Positions 26,546-33,443 of a stretch of 33,443 nt of DNA are shown piece by piece. This DNA comes from Armatimonadetes bacterium UBA1398. Lineage in GTDB: Bacteria > Armatimonadota > Zipacnadia > UBA1398. Position numbers and translations under genes: made by a program. The notes under the pieces were generated by a model, which did not search any database, had not been told where the DNA came from, and saw nothing but the letters and a program-made list of their open reading frames with translations. Numbering within the stretch: position 1 is the first letter of the stretch; each line of letters starts with the position of its first letter. Location of the stretch: assembly GCA_002305165.1 (NCBI GenBank), contig DBQI01000033.1, positions 1-33,443 of the forward strand, written 5' to 3'.

Positions 26546-27367
26546 ATGACTTCGAACTTGAGAGTCGCTGGCATGGCGCTGGCGGCTCTCTTCGCGTTGG
26601 CCCACGGAGGTCTGGGCCAGCCGCCGCAGGTGGCCGTGCAGATCTCACCCTACCTTCTGCGGCTCACCCACAGGGCTGTCGTCGACCTCGGCGCCGGCGT
26701 CATCGAGGCGGAAGGCGTGTCGACGCGAGTCGAAGCGCCACCCGCGATCCAGGCCGCGCGTGAGGCGCGGCAGGACGCCCTGGACAACCTGCGCGAGGCG
26801 CTGCCCCTCCTGCCCACCGACGGCTGCTCGCGTGTTGCCGACTGGGATCCGGGCCGCCTGGAGGTCGTTTTGGAGGCAGCCCTCGAGGCGCCCATCGTCG
26901 CCGAGTGGGACGATGCAGAGGGCCGAGTGCATGCGGTGGCTCGGTTGGAGCTCTGGGAGGGACCTGACTCACTCCTGGCCCTCCTGCTCGACTTGGCTGG
27001 CCAGCCTGAGACGGAGCCCACGGAGGTGCCACTGCCGGCGCTCATTGTGGAACTCCGCGGGGCGGAGCCCATCGGGTTCGCCCTATTGCCGCGGCTGCTG
27101 CTATCCGGACAGGACGAGCCGGCGCTCACGGAGCACTGGCGCGCACTCGCGCGCGGCATGCCACCGACCGCCTATGCGCCAGGCATGGCCAAAGCGCTGG
27201 CGATGCTCAAGGAGGGCCAGCCATCCGTTGTCCTCTATGGGCGGCCCGACCCGGAGAACGGGATCGATGTGCTTCTGGACGGCGATAGCCTGGAACGCCT
27301 CGAAGTAGCCCATCTCCCCCTCAGTTTCGAGGCGATTGACCGTGTGATCCTGACCCTGGGGCCCTAG
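26546..27367 (+). CDS. Exported protein of unknown function, possibly LPP20/DUF-type
   Basis: A 273-residue secreted protein. The start at 26546 has GAGAGG 7 bases upstream and opens a signal peptide (to about GLGQ, residue 25). The region GAGVIEAEGVSTR...AIQAAREARQDALDNL, a strand followed by a helix of repeated Ala/Arg, resembles the 'IxAxG...ARxxAxxDALRNL' pattern of LPP20-like proteins, but the match is loose. The rest alternates short strands and helices. A larger frame begins inside secG but has no SD there. The stop codon abuts the convergent dehydrogenase stop with no intervening base. Co-transcribed with secG; a role in export is not implied by sequence. Confidence 0.68.
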   Translation: MTSNLRVAGMALAALFALAHGGLGQPPQVAVQISPYLLRLTHRAVVDLGAGVIEAEGVSTRVEAPPAIQAAREARQDALDNLREALPLLPTDGCSRVADWDPGRLEVVLEAALEAPIVAEWDDAEGRVHAVARLELWEGPDSLLALLLDLAGQPETEPTEVPLPALIVELRGAEPIGFALLPRLLLSGQDEPALTEHWRALARGMPPTAYAPGMAKALAMLKEGQPSVVLYGRPDPENGIDVLLDGDSLERLEVAHLPLSFEAIDRVILTLGP

Positions 27368-28396
27368 CTACGCCCCCACCCTCACGATCGTGCGGAGCAC
27401 TCCAGGCGGCGGGGCGATGGAGCACTCGAGAGCGGCAGCCGCCTCATCAAGGGTGAACTCCTTCTGCGGCCAGCTCTCGGGATGGACCCGGCCCTCGGCG
27501 ATGAGCCGGACAGCCTCCTCGAGGGTATGGCGAGAGCGGCGCGAGAACTGGATGTCGAGCTCCTTGCGTCTGGCGGTGCTCGCCTTCAGCTCAGCGTGGT
27601 CATGGGGCGGAATCGTGATAACGATGACCTTTCCCCCCGGTTCACAAGCCTCCACCGCCTCACCGAAGCTCTCCTGGGCGTTCGTGACATCGAACACGAG
27701 ACTCGGGCCGAGTTCTGTCCCGCCGAACTCCTCGACGAGCTCCTCAACCCGGGTGTACGCCTTGTGCGCTCCCAGCGCCAGAGGGATGGCGTGACGGCTC
27801 TCGTCCGGGTCCACTACGAGGATCCTGCGGACACCCGCGTTCCGGCATAGCTCCACGATGGCCGTGCCGATGACGCCGACTCCCAGCACCGCTACCACGT
27901 CGCCGAAGCCCGGCCGGGCATGCCTCACGGCGTGGATCGCCACGCCCAGGGGCTCGGCGAGAGCCCCGGCGGCGAAGCTAACATCGTCAGGGAGCACTGT
28001 GGCGGAGAAGCTCGGGCAGGCTATGTACTCGGCGAGGGCCCCGTCCCGATTCGGGTAGCTCGGGAAGATCACATTGCGGCAGATGTTCACCAGACCGCGC
28101 TTGCAGAGGTCACAGTGGCCGCAGTGCCACGCCGGCTCGACGGCGACTCGGGTGCCTTCTCGCGGCCCGCTGCCGTTCTTCGCCGCTCTGACGACGGTCC
28201 CGGAGAACTCGTGTCCCAGAATCATCTCATGGTCCGGGTACACGCCCGAAGAGTGCCCCTCGCGGTAGATGTGGTGATCCGAGGGGCAGATCGAGACCGC
28301 GGCGACGGCGAGGAGGAACTCATGGTCCAGCGGCTCCGGATCGGGGCTTTCAACGATGCGGATGTCTCGGGGAGCATAACAGCGCGCGCATTTCAC
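27368..28396 (-). CDS. Zinc-dependent MDR alcohol/polyol/threonine dehydrogenase
   Basis: NAD(P)-dependent oxidation of a secondary alcohol, amino alcohol or polyol is the likely reaction. It has 342 residues. The start is GTG at 28396, because AAGGAG lies 9 bases upstream and the upstream ATG (28450) falls within the -10 box of the promoter. Catalytic zinc ligands are Cys37 (SICPSDHH), His62-Glu63 (GHEFSG) and the later AEPLG glutamate. The structural zinc is held by Cys92, 95, 98 and 106 (CGHCDLCKRGLVNIC). The Rossmann loop is VLGVGVIG, and the following DPDE acidic residue suggests NAD rather than NADP. Substrate cannot be told from sequence; sorbitol/xylitol and threonine dehydrogenase families are closest in style. 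A xylulokinase gene is in the window but 16 kb away. Confidence 0.88.
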   Translation of the reverse strand: MKCARCYAPRDIRIVESPDPEPLDHEFLLAVAAVSICPSDHHIYREGHSSGVYPDHEMILGHEFSGTVVRAAKNGSGPREGTRVAVEPAWHCGHCDLCKRGLVNICRNVIFPSYPNRDGALAEYIACPSFSATVLPDDVSFAAGALAEPLGVAIHAVRHARPGFGDVVAVLGVGVIGTAIVELCRNAGVRRILVVDPDESRHAIPLALGAHKAYTRVEELVEEFGGTELGPSLVFDVTNAQESFGEAVEACEPGGKVIVITIPPHDHAELKASTARRKELDIQFSRRSRHTLEEAVRLIAEGRVHPESWPQKEFTLDEAAAALECSIAPPPGVLRTIVRVGA

Positions 28397-28445
28397 GAGG
28401 ATCGGCTCCTTCTGGAACTGCCGGGTATTCGCGATGTGTAGTAGA

Positions 28446-28474
28446 ATCATACTGCGGGATGGTCAGGTGGGCAA
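28446..28474 (-). promoter_or_regulatory. Promoter of the zinc dehydrogenase gene
   Basis: TTGCCC (28474-28469), 17 bases, TATGAT (28451-28446). The -10 matches 5/6 and the -35 4/6 of consensus. Transcription would begin around 28439, which excludes the ATG at 28450 as a start and leaves a leader of about 43 bases before the GTG. Confidence 0.6.
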
Positions 28475-28571
28475 TCTCGGGCACGGTCCACGAAATACTG
28501 TAACCGCGGGCGGGGCCGCACGTCTCTTATCTTCGGCAGACCACTGTAGCCAGAGCGTAGGACGGTAGCAG

Positions 28572-29573
28572 ATGCGAAAGATCAACAAGCGCGACATAGC
28601 GATACTGGGCAGCTTCATGGTCGTCGTCGTTGTTGCCTGCGGCTTCATGATCGCGCGCCAGGTGGGTGGCTCCGGGTCGAGCCTGGAGGCCAAGGGAGAG
28701 CAGATCCTGCTGTCGGGCCGGCCCGAGGTGGACCTTACCGCCGTGCTCGCGCCGCAACGGGGGCTTACCACCACGGGGGAGATCGCCGACCCCAGGGTCT
28801 TCCAAGAGGATCCCGTAGGCTTCATTGCGGCCGTCGGCGCGATGCAGGCTGCGAGCGACGCAGGGGCCGGTCCGATGAGTGGCGGTGGCCAATCCGCCGG
28901 TCCGCAGGGGCCCGGGGGCGGGCCAATGGGGCCGGATCCCGTCATGGGTCCGATGGGCGACCCCGTGGCGGACATGGTCCAGGGCGAAGGTGAGGTGTCG
29001 GTGTACATCGCGGGACTCGCTGGGCCCAGTGGCGACCTGGCCGCACTCATCGTTCACAAGGACACGGGGCGAACCCTGTGGGTGTCCACCGGCCAACAGG
29101 CTTTCGGCTACTCCGTGAGCATGGTCACCAACAAGGGCGCCGTCCTCCAGAGGAATGGCCATCAGTTCGTCCTCGAACTCGGTCAGGGCCGCGCGGACGC
29201 GAAGCCTTCGACACCCTCGAGGAGCGGGCCGACCGCAGCGCCGGAACAGGCTGCCGAGGAGGCGCCTGCTGAGGAACCCTCGGACGCGAAGAGCGAGGAG
29301 GACAAGCTCGTTGGCGCCTGGTCGGCCTCTGTGCAGGGAATGAGCATCAGCGTCAACTTCAGGCGCGGCGGGTCGGGCACGATGAACGTGGGTCAGATGC
29401 CCCAGCCGATGGACTTCCGCTGGAGAGTCGTTTCGCCCGGCACCCTGCGGATGGAAGTCAGCTTTGGCGGCATGGAGAACGCTGATAACGCCACCTACCG
29501 ATTCGAGAACGATGGGCGCGTCCTCATCCTCTCCAGCGGCAGTATGCCTGGAGAGCTGCGGCTCACTCGGTAG
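28572..29573 (+). CDS. Bitopic membrane protein with GspC/PilP-like HR domain and lipocalin-like C-terminal domain
   Basis: A 333-residue protein of unknown role. A short basic N-terminus (MRKINKRD) precedes a membrane helix (about 9-27), so most of the protein should be periplasmic. After a helical stretch and a Gly/Pro/Met-rich linker (97-138), residues 140-204 form a small beta domain (VYIAGLAGP... LALIVHKDTG ... VLQRNGHQFVLELGQ) in the style of the HR domain of GspC/PulC and of PilP, which dock onto secretins. An Ala/Glu/Pro linker follows, then a second beta domain (about 244-331, KLVGAWSAS ... YRFENDGRVLIL), like lipocalin-type DUFs that begin with LVGxW. It is followed by a good terminator at 29597-29632. 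The domain comparisons are by eye. Confidence 0.7.
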   Translation: MRKINKRDIAILGSFMVVVVVACGFMIARQVGGSGSSLEAKGEQILLSGRPEVDLTAVLAPQRGLTTTGEIADPRVFQEDPVGFIAAVGAMQAASDAGAGPMSGGGQSAGPQGPGGGPMGPDPVMGPMGDPVADMVQGEGEVSVYIAGLAGPSGDLAALIVHKDTGRTLWVSTGQQAFGYSVSMVTNKGAVLQRNGHQFVLELGQGRADAKPSTPSRSGPTAAPEQAAEEAPAEEPSDAKSEEDKLVGAWSASVQGMSISVNFRRGGSGTMNVGQMPQPMDFRWRVVSPGTLRMEVSFGGMENADNATYRFENDGRVLILSSGSMPGELRLTR

Positions 29574-29596
29574 CAAGCTGTTTCCTCGGATCCACG

Positions 29597-29632
29597 AAGA
29601 AGGGCTGGGCGTGACACGTCCGGCCCTTCTTT
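29597..29632 (+). terminator. Intrinsic terminator after the bitopic HR-domain gene
   Basis: Positions 29597-29613 pair with 29615-29631 over 17 bp, including two G-T wobbles; the innermost pairs must open to form a loop. The 3' arm ends in CTTCTTT, giving the U-rich end. It lies 24 bases beyond the stop codon and about 80 bases before the next gene start. Confidence 0.75.
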
Positions 29633-29713
29633 GCGTCTCATCGAGCAAGGGGAGGAGGCTGGGGGCGTGCAGGGCGAATAGGGGTGCATCTGGCGGCCCA
29701 GGGGGCGCGTGGC

Positions 29714-31192
29714 ATGTTGCTGACCGATGCCATCGTCAGCGTTGCTGAGACACTCCCCGAACGTCCCGCCGTCGTCGATGCTCGCGGGACAACCTCCTAC
29801 GGACGTCTGCTGCGTCTTGTTGCCACTTATGCGGGTCACCTGCGCTCCATACGCGAGGACGGATGTGTAGGGGCTCTCTGCGACCCATCCGCGGAGTTCG
29901 TGGCCACCTACCTCGCCGCCATGGCGACTGGCCGAACCCTTGTGCCCATCAACGAGCGACTGCCAGACAGCCAGCTCGTCCGTCTCCTGCGAGATTGCGA
30001 CTGCACCGCGATCCTCTGCCAAGACTCCTGGGAGGGGCGCGCCTCGCGGCTCTCATCGCTCTGCTCGCTGCCAGAGGCGCCGGTCGTGCTGGACGCTTTG
30101 GAGGCTGCCGGGCCGGAGCCCGATGAGTCCCTTGGCGATGGCCGGCTGCGTGACCGCGTCGTGTGCTTCTACACGGCGAGCGTCACGGGCTTCCCCTGCG
30201 GCGCGCTCCTCACTCACGGGAACCTGGTCTCCACCGTTGAGGCGATGCTGGACTTGGCGCCGATGGGCGAGGAGGATGTGTTCGCGACCGCCATGCCCGT
30301 ATGGCACCCCTACGGCGCGTTGCTCGGGTGCCTTCTTCCTCTGGCTGCGGGAGCCCGCGTCATCATCTGTCCCGCCGCCGCCTCCGAGTGTGTAGCGCGG
30401 GCTCTCGAGGTTCACAAGCCGACCTTCCTCGTCGCCCCGAACACGGTGATCTCCAGGCTCGCGACGCTCCCCCACGTCGATAGCGGCGGCCGCCTGCGGT
30501 TCGCAATGTGCAGCGGCGACACGGTATCGGCGGAGGTCCACGCCTGCTTCGAGGAGCGTTACCACGCGCGCGTCATCGAAGGATACGGCGTCACTGAGGC
30601 GGCGGCTCTCACGACCTGCAATCCCTTCGGCGGGGACCGGCGCGTAGCGACGGTCGGACGCCCGCTACCGAACCAGACGGTCCGCATCGCCGACGATCAC
30701 ATGAACCTGGCCCCTGTGGGCGACGTGGGCGAGATCATCATCCGGGGACCGAACGTGATGGCAGGCTACCTCAACAGACCCGAGGATACCCTCGCGGTTC
30801 TGAACGAGGGCTGGCTGCATACGGGAGACCTCGCCTGGGAGGATTCTGACCAGTTCCTCCATTTCGTCGGACGCAAGCGCGATCTCATCGTCGTAGACGG
30901 GCTCAACGTCTACCCAGGCCATGTTGAGACCGTGCTGGAGGGTTTGGAGGGCATACTGGACGCCTGCGTGATCGGGGTCAGGGACGCGGACGTGGGGGAG
31001 GCGCCCAAGGCCGTGCTAGTGGTGGATGAGAGCTCCGCGCCCAGCGACGAATGGATCCTTGCCCAGTGTGGGGAGCATCTGGCCGAGTACGAGCTTCCCA
31101 AGGCAATCGCTCGTGTCCCGCGCCTTCCGCGCACGACTGCGGGCCACATCTCGCGCGCCACCGTCGCCTACCTATACGGCCGCTCGCTGTAG
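29714..31192 (+). CDS. Acyl-CoA-synthetase-like AMP-binding protein with degenerate catalytic motifs
   Basis: A 492-residue member of the ANL adenylating superfamily (fatty acyl-CoA ligase type). The start at 29714 (MLLTDAIVSVAETLPERPAV) has GGGGG 8 bases upstream; a GTG at 29684 is possible. Conserved landmarks: A5 EGYGVTEAA, the VGRPLPN segment, A7 WLHTGDLAW and A8 GRKRDLIVVDGLNVYP. Three sites differ from active enzymes. The A3 P-loop reads YTASVTGFPCG (Cys162 for the usual Lys), the A8 glutamate after the Pro is His403, and the A10 lysine is His478 (PRTTAGHISR). Loss of the A10 Lys normally abolishes adenylation, so this may be thioesterification-only, regulatory or inactive. Between the upstream terminator and its start no clear promoter is seen. 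Its stop is 11 bases from the convergent obg stop. Confidence 0.82.
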   Translation: MLLTDAIVSVAETLPERPAVVDARGTTSYGRLLRLVATYAGHLRSIREDGCVGALCDPSAEFVATYLAAMATGRTLVPINERLPDSQLVRLLRDCDCTAILCQDSWEGRASRLSSLCSLPEAPVVLDALEAAGPEPDESLGDGRLRDRVVCFYTASVTGFPCGALLTHGNLVSTVEAMLDLAPMGEEDVFATAMPVWHPYGALLGCLLPLAAGARVIICPAAASECVARALEVHKPTFLVAPNTVISRLATLPHVDSGGRLRFAMCSGDTVSAEVHACFEERYHARVIEGYGVTEAAALTTCNPFGGDRRVATVGRPLPNQTVRIADDHMNLAPVGDVGEIIIRGPNVMAGYLNRPEDTLAVLNEGWLHTGDLAWEDSDQFLHFVGRKRDLIVVDGLNVYPGHVETVLEGLEGILDACVIGVRDADVGEAPKAVLVVDESSAPSDEWILAQCGEHLAEYELPKAIARVPRLPRTTAGHISRATVAYLYGRSL

Positions 31193-31203
31193 GAGCTTCT
31201 GGC

Positions 31204-32541
31204 TCAGTCATCGAGCACGTAGGCCGAGTCGATGTACTCGAGCTCCGAGTCCCCGATCCGCACCGTATCGCCCTCACGCGCTCCCCGGGCCTCGAGGCGA
31301 TCCAGGACGCCGAGGTCAACGAGTTGCCTATGAAGGTACAGAACAGCCTCGTTGTTGTTCAGATGCACTCGGCGGACCAGCTTCTCGATCTCGTCACCGG
31401 CGACCGTGAACAGCAGGCCGCCGCCCTCCTCCTCCGGTAGCTCGAAGGGGCCCTCGACACGCAGGGGCCGCGGAGGCGGCGCGGGTCGGTGGAGACGCTT
31501 AGGCTGCTCGACCGCCACGGCCTCCTCCTCCCTGCGGATCCGCCTGATGTGCTTCACCGTCGCCCCGACGAGGGCGTCTACGCCCTGGCCTGTGCCGGCC
31601 GAGAGGCGGACGATCTCGTACTGGCAGCCGATCTGGCGCAGCTCGTCCTCGATGAGGGCCGCGACGTCATCGTCGCAGATGTCCATCTTGTTCAGCCCCA
31701 CTACCGTCGGCAGATCCGCCAACCCGCGACCATATGCATCGAGCTCCCGCCGGATGATCTGGTAGTCCTCAACGGGATCACCCCGCTCGACGAGGGACAC
31801 ATCGACCAGGTGGATGAGGGCCCGGGTGCGTTCCAGGTGTCGGAGGAAGCCGTCCCCCAGGCCCACGCCCTGGTGAGCGCCCTCGATGAGCCCGGGGATG
31901 TCCGCCACGACATAGGACTCCTCATCCCCCGCCCGGTAGACCCCGAGGTGTGGCTGAAGAGTGGTGAAGGGGTATGCCGCGACTTTCGGCCTCGCCGCGG
32001 AGAGCATGCGCAGGAGGCTGGACTTCCCCGCGTTGGGAAGCCCGACGAGCCCGATGTCGGCGAGGAGCTTGAGCTCCACGCGCAGGCGGAACTCCTCACC
32101 CGGGTCGCCTCGCTCGCAGAACCGAGGCGTCTGGCGCGTCGAGGTCGCGAAGGCTGCATTGCCTCGCCCCCCCCCGCCGCCGACGGCGACGATAAGTTCC
32201 TGGCCAGGAACCAGCAGCTCGCCGAATAGGTCGCCGGTCTGGGCATCGTAGACCGCGCAACCGACGGGAACGCGGACTCGGCGGTCCTTGGCTGATCGGC
32301 CGGTCCTGTAGTTGTTGCCTCCGGACTCGCCGCTATCGGCGCGGAAGCTGGACTCATACTGGAAGTCGATGAGGCTGGACATGCCAGCGGTAGCAACGAA
32401 GACGACGTCGCCGCCGCGCCCCCCGTCGCCTCCATCGGGTCCGCCCTTGGGACGGTACTTCTCGCGGTGCAAGGAGACGACGCCGTCTCCGCCGTCGCCG
32501 GCCTTCACATAAAGGAGCGCCTCGTCCACGAACTCGCTCAT
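31204..32541 (-). CDS. obg: GTPase Obg (CgtA), ribosome assembly and stress
   Basis: Essential large-subunit assembly GTPase. The product has 445 residues; the start at 32541 (MSEFVDEALLYVKAGDGGDG) has AAGGGG upstream. The Gly-rich Obg domain covers 1-158 (YRPKGGPDGGDGGRGGDV). The G domain has G1 GLPNAGKS (167-174), G2 TT (193-194), G3 DIPG (214-217), G4 NKMD (284-287) and G5 SAG (314-316). A linker rich in Arg/Pro leads to a C-terminal OCT domain (about 370-445, VRRVHLNNNEAVLYLHRQL). All nucleotide-binding motifs are intact. It is third in rplU-rpmA-obg, a conserved bacterial gene order, with a possible attenuating hairpin (32573-32601) before it. Confidence 0.97.
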   Translation of the reverse strand: MSEFVDEALLYVKAGDGGDGVVSLHREKYRPKGGPDGGDGGRGGDVVFVATAGMSSLIDFQYESSFRADSGESGGNNYRTGRSAKDRRVRVPVGCAVYDAQTGDLFGELLVPGQELIVAVGGGGGRGNAAFATSTRQTPRFCERGDPGEEFRLRVELKLLADIGLVGLPNAGKSSLLRMLSAARPKVAAYPFTTLQPHLGVYRAGDEESYVVADIPGLIEGAHQGVGLGDGFLRHLERTRALIHLVDVSLVERGDPVEDYQIIRRELDAYGRGLADLPTVVGLNKMDICDDDVAALIEDELRQIGCQYEIVRLSAGTGQGVDALVGATVKHIRRIRREEEAVAVEQPKRLHRPAPPPRPLRVEGPFELPEEEGGGLLFTVAGDEIEKLVRRVHLNNNEAVLYLHRQLVDLGVLDRLEARGAREGDTVRIGDSELEYIDSAYVLDD

Positions 32542-32572
32542 CGTCGCCCCTTCCGTCCCGTGTTGGAAAGCG

Positions 32573-32601
32573 AAAAGCTCCCTCGCTGGGCGGGGGAGCT
32601 C
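32573..32601 (-). terminator. Possible intrinsic terminator or attenuator between rpmA and obg
   Basis: On the minus strand AGCTCCC (32600-32594) pairs with GGGAGCT (32582-32576) around an 11-base loop, followed by TTT. It sits about 35 bases past the rpmA stop and could reduce read-through into obg so that ribosomal proteins are made in excess of the GTPase. The U-run is short. Confidence 0.5.
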
Positions 32602-32636
32602 CTCAGGTCTTCGGTGTTCGCTGACTCGGCCGCTAG

Positions 32637-32900
32637 CTACCCGTCCGCATCGACGGGGAGAACGCATACGCTCTTCTTCTTGCCCGAGGTCAGGTAGCGC
32701 ACCTTGCCCGGGACAAGGGCGAAGAGGGTGTCGTCCTTGCCGCGCCCTACGTTTTCGCCGGGGTTGATGGGCGTGCCACGCTGGCGGACCAGGATCGAAC
32801 CCGCGGTAACGACCTGCTGGTCGTGAACCTTGACTCCGAGGAACTGCGGGTTGCTATCCCGCCCGTTCCGGGTGCTTCCCATGCCCTTCTTGTGGGCCAT
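32637..32900 (-). CDS. rpmA: 50S ribosomal protein bL27
   Basis: Large-subunit protein whose N-terminal tail reaches the peptidyl transferase centre. It has 87 residues and begins MAHKKGMGSTRNGRDS, the canonical mature-form L27 start with no cleavable N-terminal extension of the Firmicute kind. It continues with VRQRGTPINPGENVGRGKDDTLFAL, fully typical. AAGGA lies 9 bases upstream. It follows rplU by 30 bases. Confidence 0.97.
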   Translation of the reverse strand: MAHKKGMGSTRNGRDSNPQFLGVKVHDQQVVTAGSILVRQRGTPINPGENVGRGKDDTLFALVPGKVRYLTSGKKKSVCVLPVDADG

Positions 32901-32930
32901 TGCGCATCATCCTTCTTGCGGTGAGACGTG

Positions 32931-33320
32931 CTACTCAGACGCCGGCTCGGCCGTATCTTCGGGCTTCTCCGCGGCAGGCCGGGCCGAAACTCGGCCGCCG
33001 CCACCCGGCTCAATACCGGTGATGCTGACGCGGGTGATCGCCTGACGGTGACCGAAACTCCGCTTGTAGTGCTTCTTCGGCTTGTACTTGAAGCCTCGGA
33101 TCTTCGGGCCCTTGGTCTGATCCAGGATCTGGGCGAAGACCGTCACTCCCTCGACGAAGGGCGAGCCTACGCGGACGTTACCCGGCACCTTGTAGAGGAG
33201 AACCTCCTGGAAGGCGATCTCGGTACCCTTTTCGCCGTCAAGGCGCGGGATCTCCAAGATATCGCCCACTTTGACATGAAACTGGTGTCCTCCGCTACGG
33301 AAGACCGCCCTCTCGGCCAT
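32931..33320 (-). CDS. rplU: 50S ribosomal protein bL21
   Basis: Large-subunit protein binding 23S rRNA. It has 129 residues; the start at 33320 (MAERAVFRSGGHQFHVKVGD) has AAGGTG 9 bases upstream. The core ends with the usual KPKKHYKRSFGHRQAITRVSITGI block, where HRQ is the family hallmark. A C-terminal extension of about 25 residues rich in Gly, Ala, Glu and Pro is longer than in short L21 proteins and probably disordered. First gene of rplU-rpmA-obg. The frame extends upstream to 33434 but across its promoter, so the longer form is rejected. Confidence 0.95.
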   Translation of the reverse strand: MAERAVFRSGGHQFHVKVGDILEIPRLDGEKGTEIAFQEVLLYKVPGNVRVGSPFVEGVTVFAQILDQTKGPKIRGFKYKPKKHYKRSFGHRQAITRVSITGIEPGGGGRVSARPAAEKPEDTAEPASE

Positions 33321-33372
33321 CTTGCTCACACCTTGGTCGGTTCGGTCATGTTCAGCTACTCGCGAAAGTAAG

Positions 33373-33401
33373 AGGTTACCGGTGAGGGGGCGCTCTGTCA
33401 A
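33373..33401 (-). promoter_or_regulatory. Promoter of the rplU-rpmA-obg operon
   Basis: A perfect TTGACA (33401-33396), 17-base spacer and TAACCT (33378-33373). Transcription would begin near 33366, giving a leader of about 45 bases. The remaining bases to the window end (33402-33443) show no gene. Confidence 0.65.
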
Positions 33402-33443
33402 GGCTCCGGACGCGGGATTCAAGGGTCTTTTCATTTTCGTTGA

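Noticed and set aside
33321..33434. Upstream extension of rplU by 38 codons
   Set aside because: It runs through the TTGACA/TAACCT promoter, and bL21 begins at the MAERAVF-type start.

Overview
The window is about 33.4 kb of uniformly GC-rich bacterial chromosome carrying 21 protein-coding genes, mostly single-copy housekeeping or cell-envelope genes. I saw no rRNA, tRNA, insertion sequence, phage gene or CRISPR array. The organism has two membranes: there is a secretin, an OM-type lipoprotein candidate and many exported proteins. It matures c-type cytochromes by the ResB/CcsA (system II) route and charges tRNA-Pro with an archaeal/eukaryote-type ProRS. Promoters look sigma70-like with 17-bp spacers, and several genes start at GTG or TTG behind strong Shine-Dalgarno (SD) sequences. 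This fits a deep-branching, probably uncultured phylum (Armatimonadota-like lineages are one possibility), but the phylum is a guess.

Layout. 1-2.2 kb: secreted S9 prolyl-oligopeptidase (minus). 2.3-9.8 kb: type IV pilus alignment/secretin operon pilM-pilN-pilOP-pilQ (minus), in which PilO and a PilP-like domain share one reading frame and PilQ has an unusually long periplasmic stack. 10.2-11.8 kb: xylulokinase (plus), convergent with argH. 11.8-17.3 kb (minus): resB-ccsA, then a membrane-anchored NlpC/P60-like protein, then argH. 17.6-24.6 kb (plus): a tight four-gene run of envelope proteins (zinc-ribbon/TPR membrane protein, secreted TPR protein, GH42-like secreted protein, lipoprotein). 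24.6-26.0 kb: proS (minus). 26.3-27.4 kb: secG and an exported protein (plus). 27.4-28.4 kb: zinc MDR dehydrogenase (minus). 28.6-31.2 kb: a bitopic protein with a GspC/PilP-like domain and an adenylate-forming-enzyme homologue (plus). 31.2-33.4 kb: rplU-rpmA-obg (minus) with a strong promoter at the window edge.

Themes. PilM, PilN and PilO/PilP form the inner-membrane platform that links the pilus motor to the PilQ secretin. The 28.6-kb protein repeats the same inner-membrane-anchor plus HR-domain design. The 17.6-24.6 kb cluster is the best candidate for an undescribed envelope system: its genes are translationally coupled and all four products cross or enter the membrane. Three proteins keep an enzyme fold but appear to lack catalytic residues: the NlpC/P60-like protein (no Cys), the GH42-like protein (no catalytic Glu pair) and the AMP-binding protein (no A10 Lys).

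Limits: all family assignments come from reading motifs by eye. No database search, structure prediction or alignment was run.
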